A stretch of 64,000 nt of DNA from Dipodascopsis uninucleata var. uninucleata (Eukaryota; Ascomycota; Lipomycetes; Lipomycetales; Lipomycetaceae), in assembly GCA_030568195.1 (NCBI GenBank), contig JAJLTO010000009.1, forward strand, positions 124,001-188,000. Direction: 5' to 3'. Positions within the stretch are counted from its first letter, which is position 1; the number at the start of each line of letters is the position of its first letter. Position numbers and translations under genes: made by a program. Positions 21,448-32,470 of the stretch are shown in pieces. Under the pieces are notes generated by a model that was given only the letters and a program-made list of their open reading frames with translations, was not told the origin of the DNA and made no database searches.

Positions 21448-22124
21448 ATGACTCAAAATATTGTCCCTACCAGCAGCGCAAGCAGTGTCGAGGTTCCTGA
21501 CGCGAAGAAACAGAAACTCTCCATGGAAGCTGACCTAAGCACCTGCTTCCAGGTCAAACTTCTATCTGGCAAGGCTAAGTCGCCTACCAGAGGATCCGAA
21601 TTAGCTGCTGGATATGACATCTATGGAGTTGAAGACGCTGTAATTAAAGCTCATGATAGGGCCATGATTGCCACCGACATCGCTGTTGCCGTTCCAGTCG
21701 GTACATATGGTAGAATTGCAGGTCGTTCAGGTCTTGGTGAGTTCAGACGCGTTTTCTCCGCATATAGGCTTTTTAGAATTCAATGCATAGGTGATCTGTT
21801 TATGCGAAACACCACTCTGTCTGGATTCAGATCAATTGTTACACTATAAGGTGAACGTAATACTGATGTAAGCTGTATCATTTAGCTACTAAGCACGGAA
21901 TCCAGCCAGGTGCGGGTGTCATTGATGCTGACTATCGAGGTCCTGTCAAAATTCTATTATTTAATCACTCGAATGTTGATTTCGAGGTTCATGAGGGTGA
22001 CAGAATTGCTCAACTCGTGATTGAAAGAATCGTCACTCCACCAGTTATCACTGTTGAAGAGCTGACAGAGACAGTTAGAGGAGAGAGTGGTTTTGGCTCA
22101 ACAGGTGGCTTTGCCGGTAACTAA
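21448..22124 (+). CDS. DUT1: dUTP pyrophosphatase (dUTPase)
   Basis: Two exons, 21448-21736 and 21886-22124, with a 149-base intron (GTGAGT donor, TTTAG acceptor) that splits an alanine codon; the product has 175 residues. The enzyme hydrolyses dUTP to dUMP and pyrophosphate, feeding dTMP synthesis and keeping uracil out of DNA; the active form is a trimer. All five dUTPase motifs are present in order: [22 protein letters not shown] (spanning the splice), [19 protein letters not shown] and the P-loop-like [10 protein letters not shown]. Motif 2 has Gly where most enzymes have Pro (AGRSGLA instead of APRSGLA). The first 35 residues are a family-variable extension with a basic KKQK that could be a nuclear signal. 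Confidence 0.95.
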
Positions 22125-25100
22125 CTAGCCTACCCTTCAATAAGATTGAGTTAGAGAGCACAGTGTGAGGTACGATATGGAGAACATAATCCTGAGCCTG
22201 CTTGGTAAGTAGCGACCATGCTGGCCACCAGGCTTTTCAAGATCCCGATAGAGGCGTTATGGCTATGCTTATAGGAAGCTACGCATCAGTATCTAACGCC
22301 TGCCGTCTACTTATTTGCTTTTAATTTTGTATAGTTTGCTATGTAGGGTTTCAATTGTGCAATATGGCGCTCCAAAAGAAAGAATGTTTTTCCTTTCGGC
22401 TTTCTGTTTTTGACCCCACCATGGAGTAATAGTTCTTGAATATTACGGTTATCTCACCAAACCACGTTACTTAAGTTTTAGTGCCTGCCTAGACTTAAAT
22501 AGCGCTTAAGTTGCATTCTGTGTGCCCATTGCGTATGCAAGTATCATTATAACAGTAGTACATGCACAAATCACCGCTGCATTACATTAGAGCAAACGGC
22601 AAGTTGTTTATCACATGTCGTCACTCTTTGCTTGCTTCGCATTAAATGATCTAGTGTCACAGCCAGCGAAATCCTGCAAAACGATAATGCGGAACCACAA
22701 CGTTTTGTGGTTCAGTCAAGTTCGTATGCTCGCTATTCTTGCATCAATCCTACATGTGTTCATGATGCTGTTTTAAACTCTCACCTAGTATGCCATATGC
22801 AGTATTAAATTACATGCATCATTTAACCAAAAACATTAAAGTTTCGATATTACCATTTTATGAACTCGGGTCAGACAATTTTAAGCGGCACGAACAAACC
22901 TAGCTTACCATTGAATCATCCTAGGAAACTCAAAACAATAACCCCTTTCCTAATCACCGAGTATGTAGATATAGCTGTCCCTGTCGTGGCTTAGGGTAAA
23001 ATCCATAAAGCTGGGCAGAGAGCAATTGTTCGCGTACTTTGAGAGAGGCAGTGTTAGCTAGTGCTGACAGGAGTACATACGTCAGATGCGCATACCGCAA
23101 CTAGACCGGAAGACTGCTTATTAGTACAATCTCGTAAACAACATTCCTCCGAGCACTCGCTCCCTTTGAGATCGATCAGCACGTAGTCGTCCTTGTAAAC
23201 TACGTCCACGTAATGGCTCTGCTGGAGTGTGAGTACAATTGGTACTAAGAAACAAAAAGTGCAGTTACCCGGTAACCGCAAGTTTTTAGCAGATTAGATA
23301 AATATGAAATGCTCAAAGCTACAAACACAATTAGCGTTTAACTGGCTAACTGTCACAAAATTAATATAACCAGCTGTGCATATATAGTGCTTCTATAGTG
23401 TGATTATATTATCTGCAGAACCGAAATGGTGTTTTGTCCTCACTGCCACTCACATAGCAAGTGGATCACGTGAGATGAACTTGTGAACGACAAAGATTAA
23501 GATAGCGGACGCCAGATACGGAGGACACCAGTGACAGCAGCAAGGCAAGAGTAGTCCTGCATGGAAGTTTTTAGGATTCTCCAATCTTATTATTAAAGGT
23601 TATGGAACTGATTGCCTAGGTTTTCGTAGATTTGTATTTTTGTTCTCGTCAGATACCCTGACTGTCTCCTGGGTCTTTAACTACTTACTAGTCCGCAAAT
23701 TCGTGCTATGGGAACTTAATAATACGCCAGTGATTACTGCTTCGCCCTCAGCTATATCGCATTCGTGCTGGTGTTGGCGAACTAGTGAGAGATAATCAAT
23801 GTCGATTAGCGGTAGAGAAGTGGATCCCATAAAGTTCGCTTAATAGCTATTCTTGAAGAGGTTCTTAGATGAAACCAAATTTCCGTCAACTAAGCAGTGC
23901 AAGCCACTGACTGCTGACATGACTGGATGGATAGATTTACATAGCATATACCTTTGAGCGGTGAAGCTTTTGGCAGTCTATAGTAGAACTAAGTACACTC
24001 GATAGTACAACACACTTCCGAATATACAGCACTGTATTTTTTTCACCCCCACGTGGATTGTGACCGTCTGGCATTCTGTTCTTTGAGGTAGACATGGTTA
24101 AGCCGTAGCATATTGTGCATAGAGAATTCGACGACGCTGGCGATCACCTCGAAAGTAGTTATTAAGGACGTGATTCTCTGAATCGAGAGCTCGAGACTAT
24201 CATGACAGTGCTCGTGACTACTGTGTGTTCTAATATTATTTTGCAGCTGGGTATATTGATTGGTTACCTACTACCCATCCCATAGCTCCTACGCTAGGTA
24301 GGCAGGATGGCACGGTATAATGCTTGGTAATGATAGTGTGCAGGTGATTTCGCCGACACCTCATCGTGATCAAGGTCGATATTCAGGGGTTGCGTGGCAA
24401 GACGAGACCGCACCAATTGGCAAATGCCAGGAGGTCCCCCGTATTATTAGAAAAGAGTAACGATGATGTTGGAGTTTACATTCGGATAGGTGCAAGCGTA
24501 GAGAAACGGGCTGGTACTGGAAGAATGCTACCATAGATGGCTCGATTAGCTTTTTCGGAAAGCTCCTAAACATCACTACAGGGGCCCATGGGTATTTATG
24601 TCAAGGTACCTTGGTTGCATGGTTTTGTAGAACAGTTGGTACTCTTGGTTCCGGACTGTTGAATTGCGCTACAGCAGGTGCGGCTCTGTTACTACTCAAT
24701 TGGAGACAAATGATGCTAAAGTAGTATGGAAATAATAACCAATGGTTTTATTATGACGACAAGACTCATATCGTAAACCGAGGAATTCGTAACGCTTCAG
24801 TTTTGACATGAATAAAGCGTTAACGTTGGGCTTACACGCTCAGACCATGTCTGATGGAAGCCGCGTTGACGTATTGAGGTCAACTAACATGTATGGTTGT
24901 AACATCACAATGACGACGTCCCGTAAAATGTTAGACTAAACAGAGGTCTAGCCTTGTGCTAATGTGATCGAATGCTATTGCGTTCGCGAAACATATTGCG
25001 CTACTCTCGGCTCCTCATCTGCACAAGGTGTGGACGATGCTGAGGTGGGGCAAATGTATTACATGGAGTGGGGGAGCTTGTACAGTGAGTGTAAGAAGAT

Positions 25101-25957
25101 TAAGATAAGCCAAAGAATCATGAAAGGAAACGGAAATAAAAATACCAAGAAATTTGAAGTAGGATTGTAGAGAACGAACGATCTGCATGTAACAGCTACT
25201 AGCTGATATGCACTTGTTAAAAGTACGTACCAATAATACTCATATGTTCAGTCCACCGGGTATTTATTCAATTACGCTTAGTAGGGAAGCAGATTCTTAA
25301 TCACTTAATTTCTCTTAATGCCAGACGAGAAGTAGGAAAAGTAGCGTTCCTCATTAAGTACGATACAGGATTAAACAAAGAAATTCAAATCAGCAATTGA
25401 TTTCGCGTCATAAACAGTCAGATTCATAATCTTAACATACAAACAAGCATTCAAGTAAAATAAATACAATTCTCAAAAAAAAACACCCATGAATGTATAC
25501 TTTACAAAATAGGCGACAGTGAAAGACTATATAAACAATACCAATGGTATAAAAAATGACGACAGGTAGCTCGAAAAAACTGAAACCCAACCATAATCCA
25601 GCTCTTTAAATTTGGAAGAACAAACAAAAGCAAACAAAATCCGACACTAATTTAGTGTACATTTTACAATCTCCTTGTCATAACAGTCTAAAGGAATTGT
25701 AAACAAATAAAAAAATCAAAGTCTCAAAAATCAAGTAGAAAGTAACGCCATATAATAACGGATATGAACATAACCATAAAAATGAGATAGTAGATTGAGT
25801 CTTGCTTCTCAATTGTTCGCTAGATAGTAGATGTATAACCCAATTTCACTTATTTTCCATACCTTCGTCCAAATGACAAACAATGCTAGATTTTTCTTTA
25901 AATTTCTTTCTAATCCATTTAGAAAATAAAACAGTAGAACTAGATATTAAGAGAAAT
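22125..25957. other. 3.8 kb gene-free region
   Basis: Between the 3' ends of DUT1 and the CAF120-like gene, so neither neighbour's promoter explains it. No frame with family resemblance, no tRNA-like cloverleaf and no clear terminal repeats were seen. It contains a third TCACGTGA at 23466-23473 and a CCCACGTGG at 24048-24056. Confidence 0.5.
23466..23473. promoter_or_regulatory. Palindromic E-box TCACGTGA
   Basis: Third copy of the octamer, inside the gene-free stretch after DUT1. Function unknown. Confidence 0.25.
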
Positions 25958-28186
25958 TTACATTGCACTACCTGCAACCGGCTTTCTAGAGACTCTCTTT
26001 AACTTAGTCGGAGAAATCAATGAAGGTTGTTGCTGATCCGCAAATGTAACTGAAGTTTGTATAGGTGCAATATCATGTTGCGGATAGTCTTGATGCGGTT
26101 GGTATTGCGAATAATGCGGTTCCATAATATCATAGCTATTATTAGCCCCTAAATTTTGTGGCAAAGAGTTGATATTGCTGTCGACTGACAAGCGCTGCTC
26201 ACAAATACGACGTGCAAAATTGTCATCATCATCATCATCAGAGTACATATAGCTATCATGGTATCTCTCAACAATAGAGTCATAATAATCTGCGCGACTA
26301 TCTTCCTCACCATTTATTCCATTCATATCTAATGCAGCAGCATCATTCTCAATCAGAGGCTGATGATATGTATGTGGTGGAGGTTGTGGAGGCTCCTCTT
26401 CCTGAAACTGAGTCAAATCTTCGTATCGATCTTCAGCAACATCAATTGACGGACGAGTCTCCGTCGACTGAAAATTGACTGGATTCGGTGCAAATGTAAC
26501 CCCAGCAACCTTTGGCAAATCAGGTAATGGCACACGATCTTGATGTACAGGAGCACGCGGGGCAGCTCGGCGAATCGAAAGATTCACAGCATGTAATTCT
26601 GAACCTAGACGATTAACTGCCGTGTCGTCAACCTCATTAACCTGTGAAGTAGGAGCAGGCTTGTGATGTTGCGGCTCACTAGGTAAAGAACGATGAACAT
26701 GACGAGTACCAGCTGTCATCTTCTGAACAATTAACTTTCTGATAGCATCCCGCCACATATCATTATTCCAACTGTTGTCAGATCCGCGAGCATTACAAAT
26801 ATCATAGACATCAGCCAAGTCAACATATCTAGTGCTTGGAGGATCAGGAAGACCAAACATCAAGCTTCGCATATCAAACTTGTCAGCGATGAATCTCGAC
26901 GGTCTTCCATACAAGTTGAAGGAATCCAAAGTAGGAATCAAGAACCTAATTAGAGTCTCGAATCCAGGAACACTAGGATGGAGTTCAGGCATAATGAAAA
27001 TAAAGCCATCTCTAGGCTCGCCGTTCTTTTTACCTTCCCGCACAGCAATAGTACCTTCAGTCTTTAATAACGTTGATTGATTTATTAACATGCTCGATTC
27101 TGGAAAAACTGCATAAGCAGCACGTGCTCCGGAAATAGTAGCCATAGGTGCTTGTTTCTTTTGTTTTGCCTTCTCACTTTCATAAAAATCAATGTGTCCA
27201 AACTTATTCTGCTTTCTCTTCTTATAACCAGCAGGCGTGACAACAGCCCAGCATTTCGTCCAAGGCATACCAGTACCAAATCTTACTAATGCCGAATCCT
27301 GATGCTTGAACTTCGTAGGTTGCAGAAGCTGCTTGATATCACTCAATTTTATACCTCTTGCTGCCAATAAGGCACCAGTGTAGGCCTGCTGCAAGGATAC
27401 AAGCTCAAACATTGACAGTCGAAGAGCAGCAGCCCAGATAAGCATCGTCTGCTTTGAGCTGAATTTAAGTAGATATCTGTTTCGGAACGTCGTAGAAAGA
27501 GCAATGACATTGTCAATAGAATGTGCAGAATCATTTGTAACTGATTTGGGTCCGCTATGTACATTTTCAATAATCTTGAGTGAAGCATCTGCAATATTGA
27601 TGTACGTTGGTTTAACAGCAGACATAGCATGCGCCGGTATTCCATCTGAATTTGGAGAAACTGAAGATTTTTCTAACTCCCACGAGTCCCAAATCTGAAG
27701 AACACAGCCGACCAGCTGACAATAAACCTCCCTCCATTCTCTGTTTAGAGGAGGCTTGCCATCATTATCAAGATCCTTTAGGAGAACAAATCGTCCTTCA
27801 TAGTAACATCGGACTTGCAGAGAGCTCATGAGCGACATAATCGAAGCCAGCTCGGCTGGTATAGCTTTTGGATCGTCTGGCTCAAATACGACTTCACCGA
27901 TATTTACGTTCCGCTGGCTCTCATTTCTATTATGCCTAGAGCCGCTATTGTTTGATGAAACAGAGGTTCTATCTCCTGGAGTTCCTGCTCGAGCATTCAT
28001 GTTTTTGGATAAGAGATGTGATTGTAGCGAAGATGATCTAGCACGGTTTCCAAGAAATTCACTGTCTGGTATGTCGTCGCTTGGATGCGGAAATGCCGGA
28101 GTATCGTGCATAGGAAGAGTCAGTGGAGACGCCTGCGAAAAAAGTGACGATGATCGTGAGTGAGCGCGCGAATGTGATCTGGCCAT
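25958..28186 (-). CDS. CAF120: PH-domain protein of the Caf120/Skg3 family
   Basis: A one-exon gene for 742 residues. After a Ser/Arg-rich N-terminus, a PH domain runs from about 125 to 265 (YYEGRFVLLKDLD, REWREVYCQLVGCVLQIWDS). A second PH-like region follows to about 430 (TKCWAVVTPAGYKKRK, FIFIMPELHPSVPGFETLIR), as in the fungal Caf120/Skg3 proteins. The last 240 residues are acidic and disordered. In yeast these paralogues sit at the bud neck and cell cortex, and Caf120 was found associated with the CCR4-NOT complex. The two cannot be told apart here; this lineage may have a single ancestral gene. The ATG at 28186 is clear. Confidence 0.82.
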   Translation of the reverse strand: MARSHSRAHSRSSSLFSQASPLTLPMHDTPAFPHPSDDIPDSEFLGNRARSSSLQSHLLSKNMNARAGTPGDRTSVSSNNSGSRHNRNESQRNVNIGEVVFEPDDPKAIPAELASIMSLMSSLQVRCYYEGRFVLLKDLDNDGKPPLNREWREVYCQLVGCVLQIWDSWELEKSSVSPNSDGIPAHAMSAVKPTYINIADASLKIIENVHSGPKSVTNDSAHSIDNVIALSTTFRNRYLLKFSSKQTMLIWAAALRLSMFELVSLQQAYTGALLAARGIKLSDIKQLLQPTKFKHQDSALVRFGTGMPWTKCWAVVTPAGYKKRKQNKFGHIDFYESEKAKQKKQAPMATISGARAAYAVFPESSMLINQSTLLKTEGTIAVREGKKNGEPRDGFIFIMPELHPSVPGFETLIRFLIPTLDSFNLYGRPSRFIADKFDMRSLMFGLPDPPSTRYVDLADVYDICNARGSDNSWNNDMWRDAIRKLIVQKMTAGTRHVHRSLPSEPQHHKPAPTSQVNEVDDTAVNRLGSELHAVNLSIRRAAPRAPVHQDRVPLPDLPKVAGVTFAPNPVNFQSTETRPSIDVAEDRYEDLTQFQEEEPPQPPPHTYHQPLIENDAAALDMNGINGEEDSRADYYDSIVERYHDSYMYSDDDDDDNFARRICEQRLSVDSNINSLPQNLGANNSYDIMEPHYSQYQPHQDYPQHDIAPIQTSVTFADQQQPSLISPTKLKRVSRKPVAGSAM

Positions 28187-28375
28187 GGTCCCTGTCCTGT
28201 CCCTTTATATTACTGCGTTAATATATGACTACAACATAAAATAGTAGAAAGCCAAGCGAACGAAAGCACAGATCTTCACATAAAAACTGTCAGTCTCTGC
28301 AAATCACTGCATATATATATATATAAACAGAAATATACAGCTAGATATACACAAAGCAAGCTATTCAAATATATA

Positions 28376-28792
28376 ATGGATAATATATTCCCACCAATAT
28401 CGACCAGCGATCTCCTCTTGAAACCAGCTATCAAATTTTTGGTTCCTAGCAGCGACCGATTTTCTGAGGGTCGATATTTTACTCCTTTTTCGCAGGCCCG
28501 CCGACAGTATGATTCTCAACCAAGTGAGCAAATCAAAAGTCGAGTTTCGACTTCTGCTCTCCAGCGTCCGCTTAAATATATGAATAATGCGGCAGCCACT
28601 GCATTTGATTTGAATTCGCTTTTCTTGCATATACACCTACAACCATTTAACAAGAAAATGAAAACCAACCTACCTTGGAAGCGCTCCTTAACGGGCAAAT
28701 TCTTCCTTTATTCTCGACTTCAAATTTTCGTGTTACCACAATGTCTGCTTCAATGCAGTAGAGAATTCCTTACAATTTCCCCGCGTTATTGA
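28376..28792 (+). CDS. Possible small protein, divergent from the CAF120-like gene
   Basis: ATG to stop, 138 residues (MDNIFPPISTSDLLLKPAI at the start), beginning 190 bases from the CAF120-like ATG in the opposite direction. The first 70 residues look like ordinary protein; the last 45 resemble read-through of non-coding sequence, so an intron or an earlier end is possible. I do not recognise a family. The opposite strand is open over part of the same stretch, which weakens the case. Confidence 0.25.
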   Translation: MDNIFPPISTSDLLLKPAIKFLVPSSDRFSEGRYFTPFSQARRQYDSQPSEQIKSRVSTSALQRPLKYMNNAAATAFDLNSLFLHIHLQPFNKKMKTNLPWKRSLTGKFFLYSRLQIFVLPQCLLQCSREFLTISPRY

Positions 28793-31263
28793 AAAGGAAC
28801 GTAAACTGTAGACTATAAGAAATTGAGTGCTCTGGCTTCTCCGTGAAAAACGCTGGCTGTGCTCTTATACCTGAGGTAAATAAAATAAGATATATAGTAA
28901 TTCCTGCCTGTTGACCAGCGGCGTCGATGACCTATTTTTGGCCTTGCTGCTAATATCGGCTTATTCGGGAGACGCATTTTGAATTGGTACACGTGCGTAT
29001 GTAGTTTATACCGGAAATTTGTATGGCAGCGCCACAGTACTTGTGTGTACTCCAGCGTATCTACCTGTATTGGCTTCAGTGGACGGATCAGGTTTTTCTT
29101 CTGACCCAACCCAAACACGAAACTCTAATCGCCGCCCTGCCGTTGTTGTGGCAACGGAGAATGATGAAACGGTGAGCTTTGCTGATCTTTGTTAGGGTTA
29201 GTGAGCTTAGGGTACGCTCATGCAATTCAAATGAAGCACGAGCCTTGCGTGGATTACACGTAACTAATGGCAGCACCAAGCATGGAACAAGCGACTACGG
29301 TACCTGACGTGAATCCACTATTCTTCTTCTTTCTTCTTCTGTAGAGAGCCTTCCAGGCCATCCGTATTTCGTGCTGAATTGTAGTATGACGGTATGACGA
29401 ATAAAGGTACTTGAGCTACCGTGTGGTCCGCACTAGTGCGACATCAATGTGCCCAGCATTTTGTACGATTTTGGGTGCGGGTCGGGTAGGAGTGGGCCAA
29501 ACGCATTCCCTGGCTAGAATGTGGGTGATCTTGGGGTAAAAAGAGAATTGGATATTATTAGTAGTCTTGGTAAAGCTTGGTGAGTTCCGTAATGTTTTGA
29601 ATATATGATATATATAAGTGTGCTGGCTTGGAAGTTGCGCATAGCATTATGTGAGAACGGTCAGCCGAGAACTGATGAGAAAGTAAGTGCGCGCTGTTAG
29701 AGATGAATTGTGATATTGGCGAGATTGGGTTGTTGATTGTATTAAGGGTGACAGCGGCGAATTTTTTATTATTATTACGTTCTATTGGTCTTGTGGTATT
29801 ATTGTATTATTGTATTGGTATACGTATAATATGTTATAGTAGATTTTATTTCGTCATTTCGCTGATTTGGCGTACTACAATACAATTGTGCGTGAATTAA
29901 CTGATCCGATATGGCACAGGTAATCTTGGTGGATGCGGATGATAATAGACTAGTGATAATCTTGACGCTACCATATGCTAGAGTTGTATCTTTGTTTTGC
30001 AATTTTCCACTTTTGTGGTTTTCTTGGGTTCGCTTACAGATTTCTAATTTTGAATTAAGTCGCCTCTGCAGTCGGATTAGTTCTGCACAGCCGACTTCAA
30101 AATCACGATCCGATATTGATGCTGTTTTAGGAGTTATGGTTCCCTTGGCCAACTGAATTAATTACCTGGGCGCTACCTTTACATGTCATGAAGATCAGGC
30201 ACCAGGATACTGCCAGTTAGTGAGGGATTTGCGGAGCGCAGTCGGCAGGTTCCTGGGTGACTGCACCGTTCTTACACACTGTAGTAGTAGACAACGCTTC
30301 GTAAATCTGCACTCTAAAGATAGTGTAGCGTCTGCATTACGTGTTCTTCACTCTACCAGCTATCAAAATAACTTCGTAAGATCTGCCATGTCTTGGTTGT
30401 GATAATTTGACATTGATAAAAATACCGCGCTAGTGAGCGAGTCCGGCACCCGCAGATCCAATTTTAAATTTCTCCTTGAGATATTCTTAGGTAAGATGTT
30501 ATGTGCTGTCAATCAGTACTCAATAATGATGGGCATGTGGATGCACCTCAGACGGATAGGCGGTAGCATGTATGAGTATCAGTTTATGAAGATGGTGATG
30601 AAAGGAGCTAGTACGCGATTAAGGCATGGGGAATTACGCATAAAATAATAAAGGCGCGAGGCTGGTCGGCCAACTCGAATATGTAAAATCTGAGATACGT
30701 GTGTTTGCAGACACGAGGCTGGCTTGGTCAAGCACACCTAAGAAGTATCGAAATAACTTATAACTTTTATTTATTCGCGTATTCGATAACCGCAAAGAGT
30801 GAACATTAGGTGATTGATATTCTATACGGCCAGAATATGTCAATAGAAGACGAAACTGATACAATGTAAATTTTATCAGCGAGACATTCATATATACAGA
30901 CACAGAAGATACACAGTTTTACATTATAAGATATTGCTATACTGCTCTTCAGGTGCATTCTTATCTCTATCAGCCTAGATCCTCTGACAGAACAAGTTAA
31001 CGGTACGTCTAGATAAATGATTCTATTCGCCGTTCTTTTAGACGTGAGCAGCAGTAAATATTGGTGCTCATGTGCATTCGAAGACGCAAACGAGAGTTTT
31101 TCTCTCTGAATTAAAAGAAAATAAAAATAAAAAGACAGAAAAATACCGTGGAACGAATACAATTATAATTGATTTTTGGATAGATCTGTGTTGCGATAGT
31201 CAACTTCCTAGCTGCACTACTACTTTTCGTAGAGCTTAGCTATCGTGTAATATATAATCATGT
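28793..31263. other. 2.5 kb gene-poor region upstream of the SEC66 3' end
   Basis: No confident gene. A CT-rich microsatellite-like stretch lies near 29321-29341. A minus-strand frame at 29799-30149 is listed separately as a possible exon. Confidence 0.45.
29799..30149 (-). other. Possible internal exon on the minus strand
   Basis: The frame is open for about 117 codons, has no ATG at its beginning and begins right after an acceptor-like AATTCAG. Its first half is rich in charged heptad-like sequence (CAELIRLQRRLNSKLEICKR), which looks like a coiled coil; the last third looks non-coding. No upstream exon with ATG and donor could be fixed with confidence. Could be chance. Confidence 0.2.
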
Positions 31264-31881
31264 TCACTTTTTGTTTTTACCTTTCTTCTTTGTATCAGGC
31301 TTGTCTGCACTAGTTCCGTAGGCACCTTCTACTTCCTTTTCAAATTCTACGGTGACTTTTTCCTTTTCCTTTTCCCATCGCTCTTTTTCTTTCTCTTTTT
31401 GCTCTGTGATTTGCGCTAGTCTTTGTCGCAATCTTTCGTTATGAACAATCTCAGCTGCAGTAGCGAACAATGTCTGAGCCCACCCCGGCTTCAAAATATT
31501 TGCTTCCTGAACACATTCCATCACCTCAGCATCCATTAATTTCTCTGTAGCTAAAAAGCGAGTCCACAATTCATCTCCAACGGCACTGCGCTGATGCAAC
31601 TCGACCAGCGCCGGCTTACTCTCTTGAAGGACCATAATACGCTTGATGTCCTCAGTTGCTCGTCTCAGCAGCGCAGCTCTAAGCATTTTCTCCGGAACCT
31701 TAGGGCTAGTCTTCTCCTTCAGGGATAGATAAATGTTTCTAGCATCGTGTGCTGGAAACCAAGGCTTTAATCCGACCAGTCGCTGCACTTTCCGTCGACG
31801 ATATATAGTTGAAAAGAGTGCAAGGGATGATAGCAGAAGTACCAGATACGCTATTGGGGCGTAAACCGATATTTTTGCCAT
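31264..31881 (-). CDS. SEC66: ER translocation complex subunit Sec66 (Sec71)
   Basis: 205 residues from the ATG at 31881 (the frame extends five codons further but only with a TTG). It starts with a short luminal end and one membrane span at about 8-28 (VYAPIAYLVLLLSSLALFS), followed by YRRRKVQRLVGLKPWFPAHDARNIYLSL, a pattern typical of Sec66, a helical cytosolic domain and a Lys/Glu-rich coiled coil ending in a basic KKKGKNKK tail. Sec66 belongs with Sec62, Sec63 and Sec72 to the fungal complex that takes completed proteins into the ER after translation; it anchors Sec72. Confidence 0.93.
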   Translation of the reverse strand: MAKISVYAPIAYLVLLLSSLALFSTIYRRRKVQRLVGLKPWFPAHDARNIYLSLKEKTSPKVPEKMLRAALLRRATEDIKRIMVLQESKPALVELHQRSAVGDELWTRFLATEKLMDAEVMECVQEANILKPGWAQTLFATAAEIVHNERLRQRLAQITEQKEKEKERWEKEKEKVTVEFEKEVEGAYGTSADKPDTKKKGKNKK

Positions 31882-32470
31882 TGATTCTACACTCAATCCT
31901 TCCCTTCTGTAAACTGTTTCACTCTCTCACTTAACAGGTCTGAGTTCAGTTAGATGCAAAAAGGGCCTGTTTGTTGAAAATTCCTTATGCATCACCAAAA
32001 AAACGCGTTGTTGCAACGTAGGCTGAAAATACCGGCATATATCTAACATATACTAATAATTAAGGCCTATGTGCACTAAAGTTAGTACTTCAACTCCCAG
32101 AACGGAGAAGAACAAATATTATTGAGAGATACTTACTACTTATATATAATATACACATACCATATAAGATTGATTATCTCATCTATTTATGCAACGAAAC
32201 AGATATAGTATTACATCGATTCCAATCTTATTCTTGGACCATTGAGAAATAAATAATAGTCTCCTCATCACGTTTTTATAATAGACGTCAAGAACAAAGC
32301 ATTTCGCATAGTACTGGTATTTATTTCTGTTAAATATTGTCAAATAGTGATAGTTCAAATACAGTCAGGTTAATCTGGGCTTCACAACTCTTCTTGCCTC
32401 ACACTACAACGAAAATAAAGCATAGAAGACTTTCTAGTGTTTTTCAACTGAGGATATCTTTTGCATTGAA
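31882..32470. other. Divergent promoter region of SEC66 and NPL4
   Basis: About 590 AT-rich bases with no gene; TA-rich runs near 32141-32155. Start sites of both genes must lie here. Confidence 0.55.
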
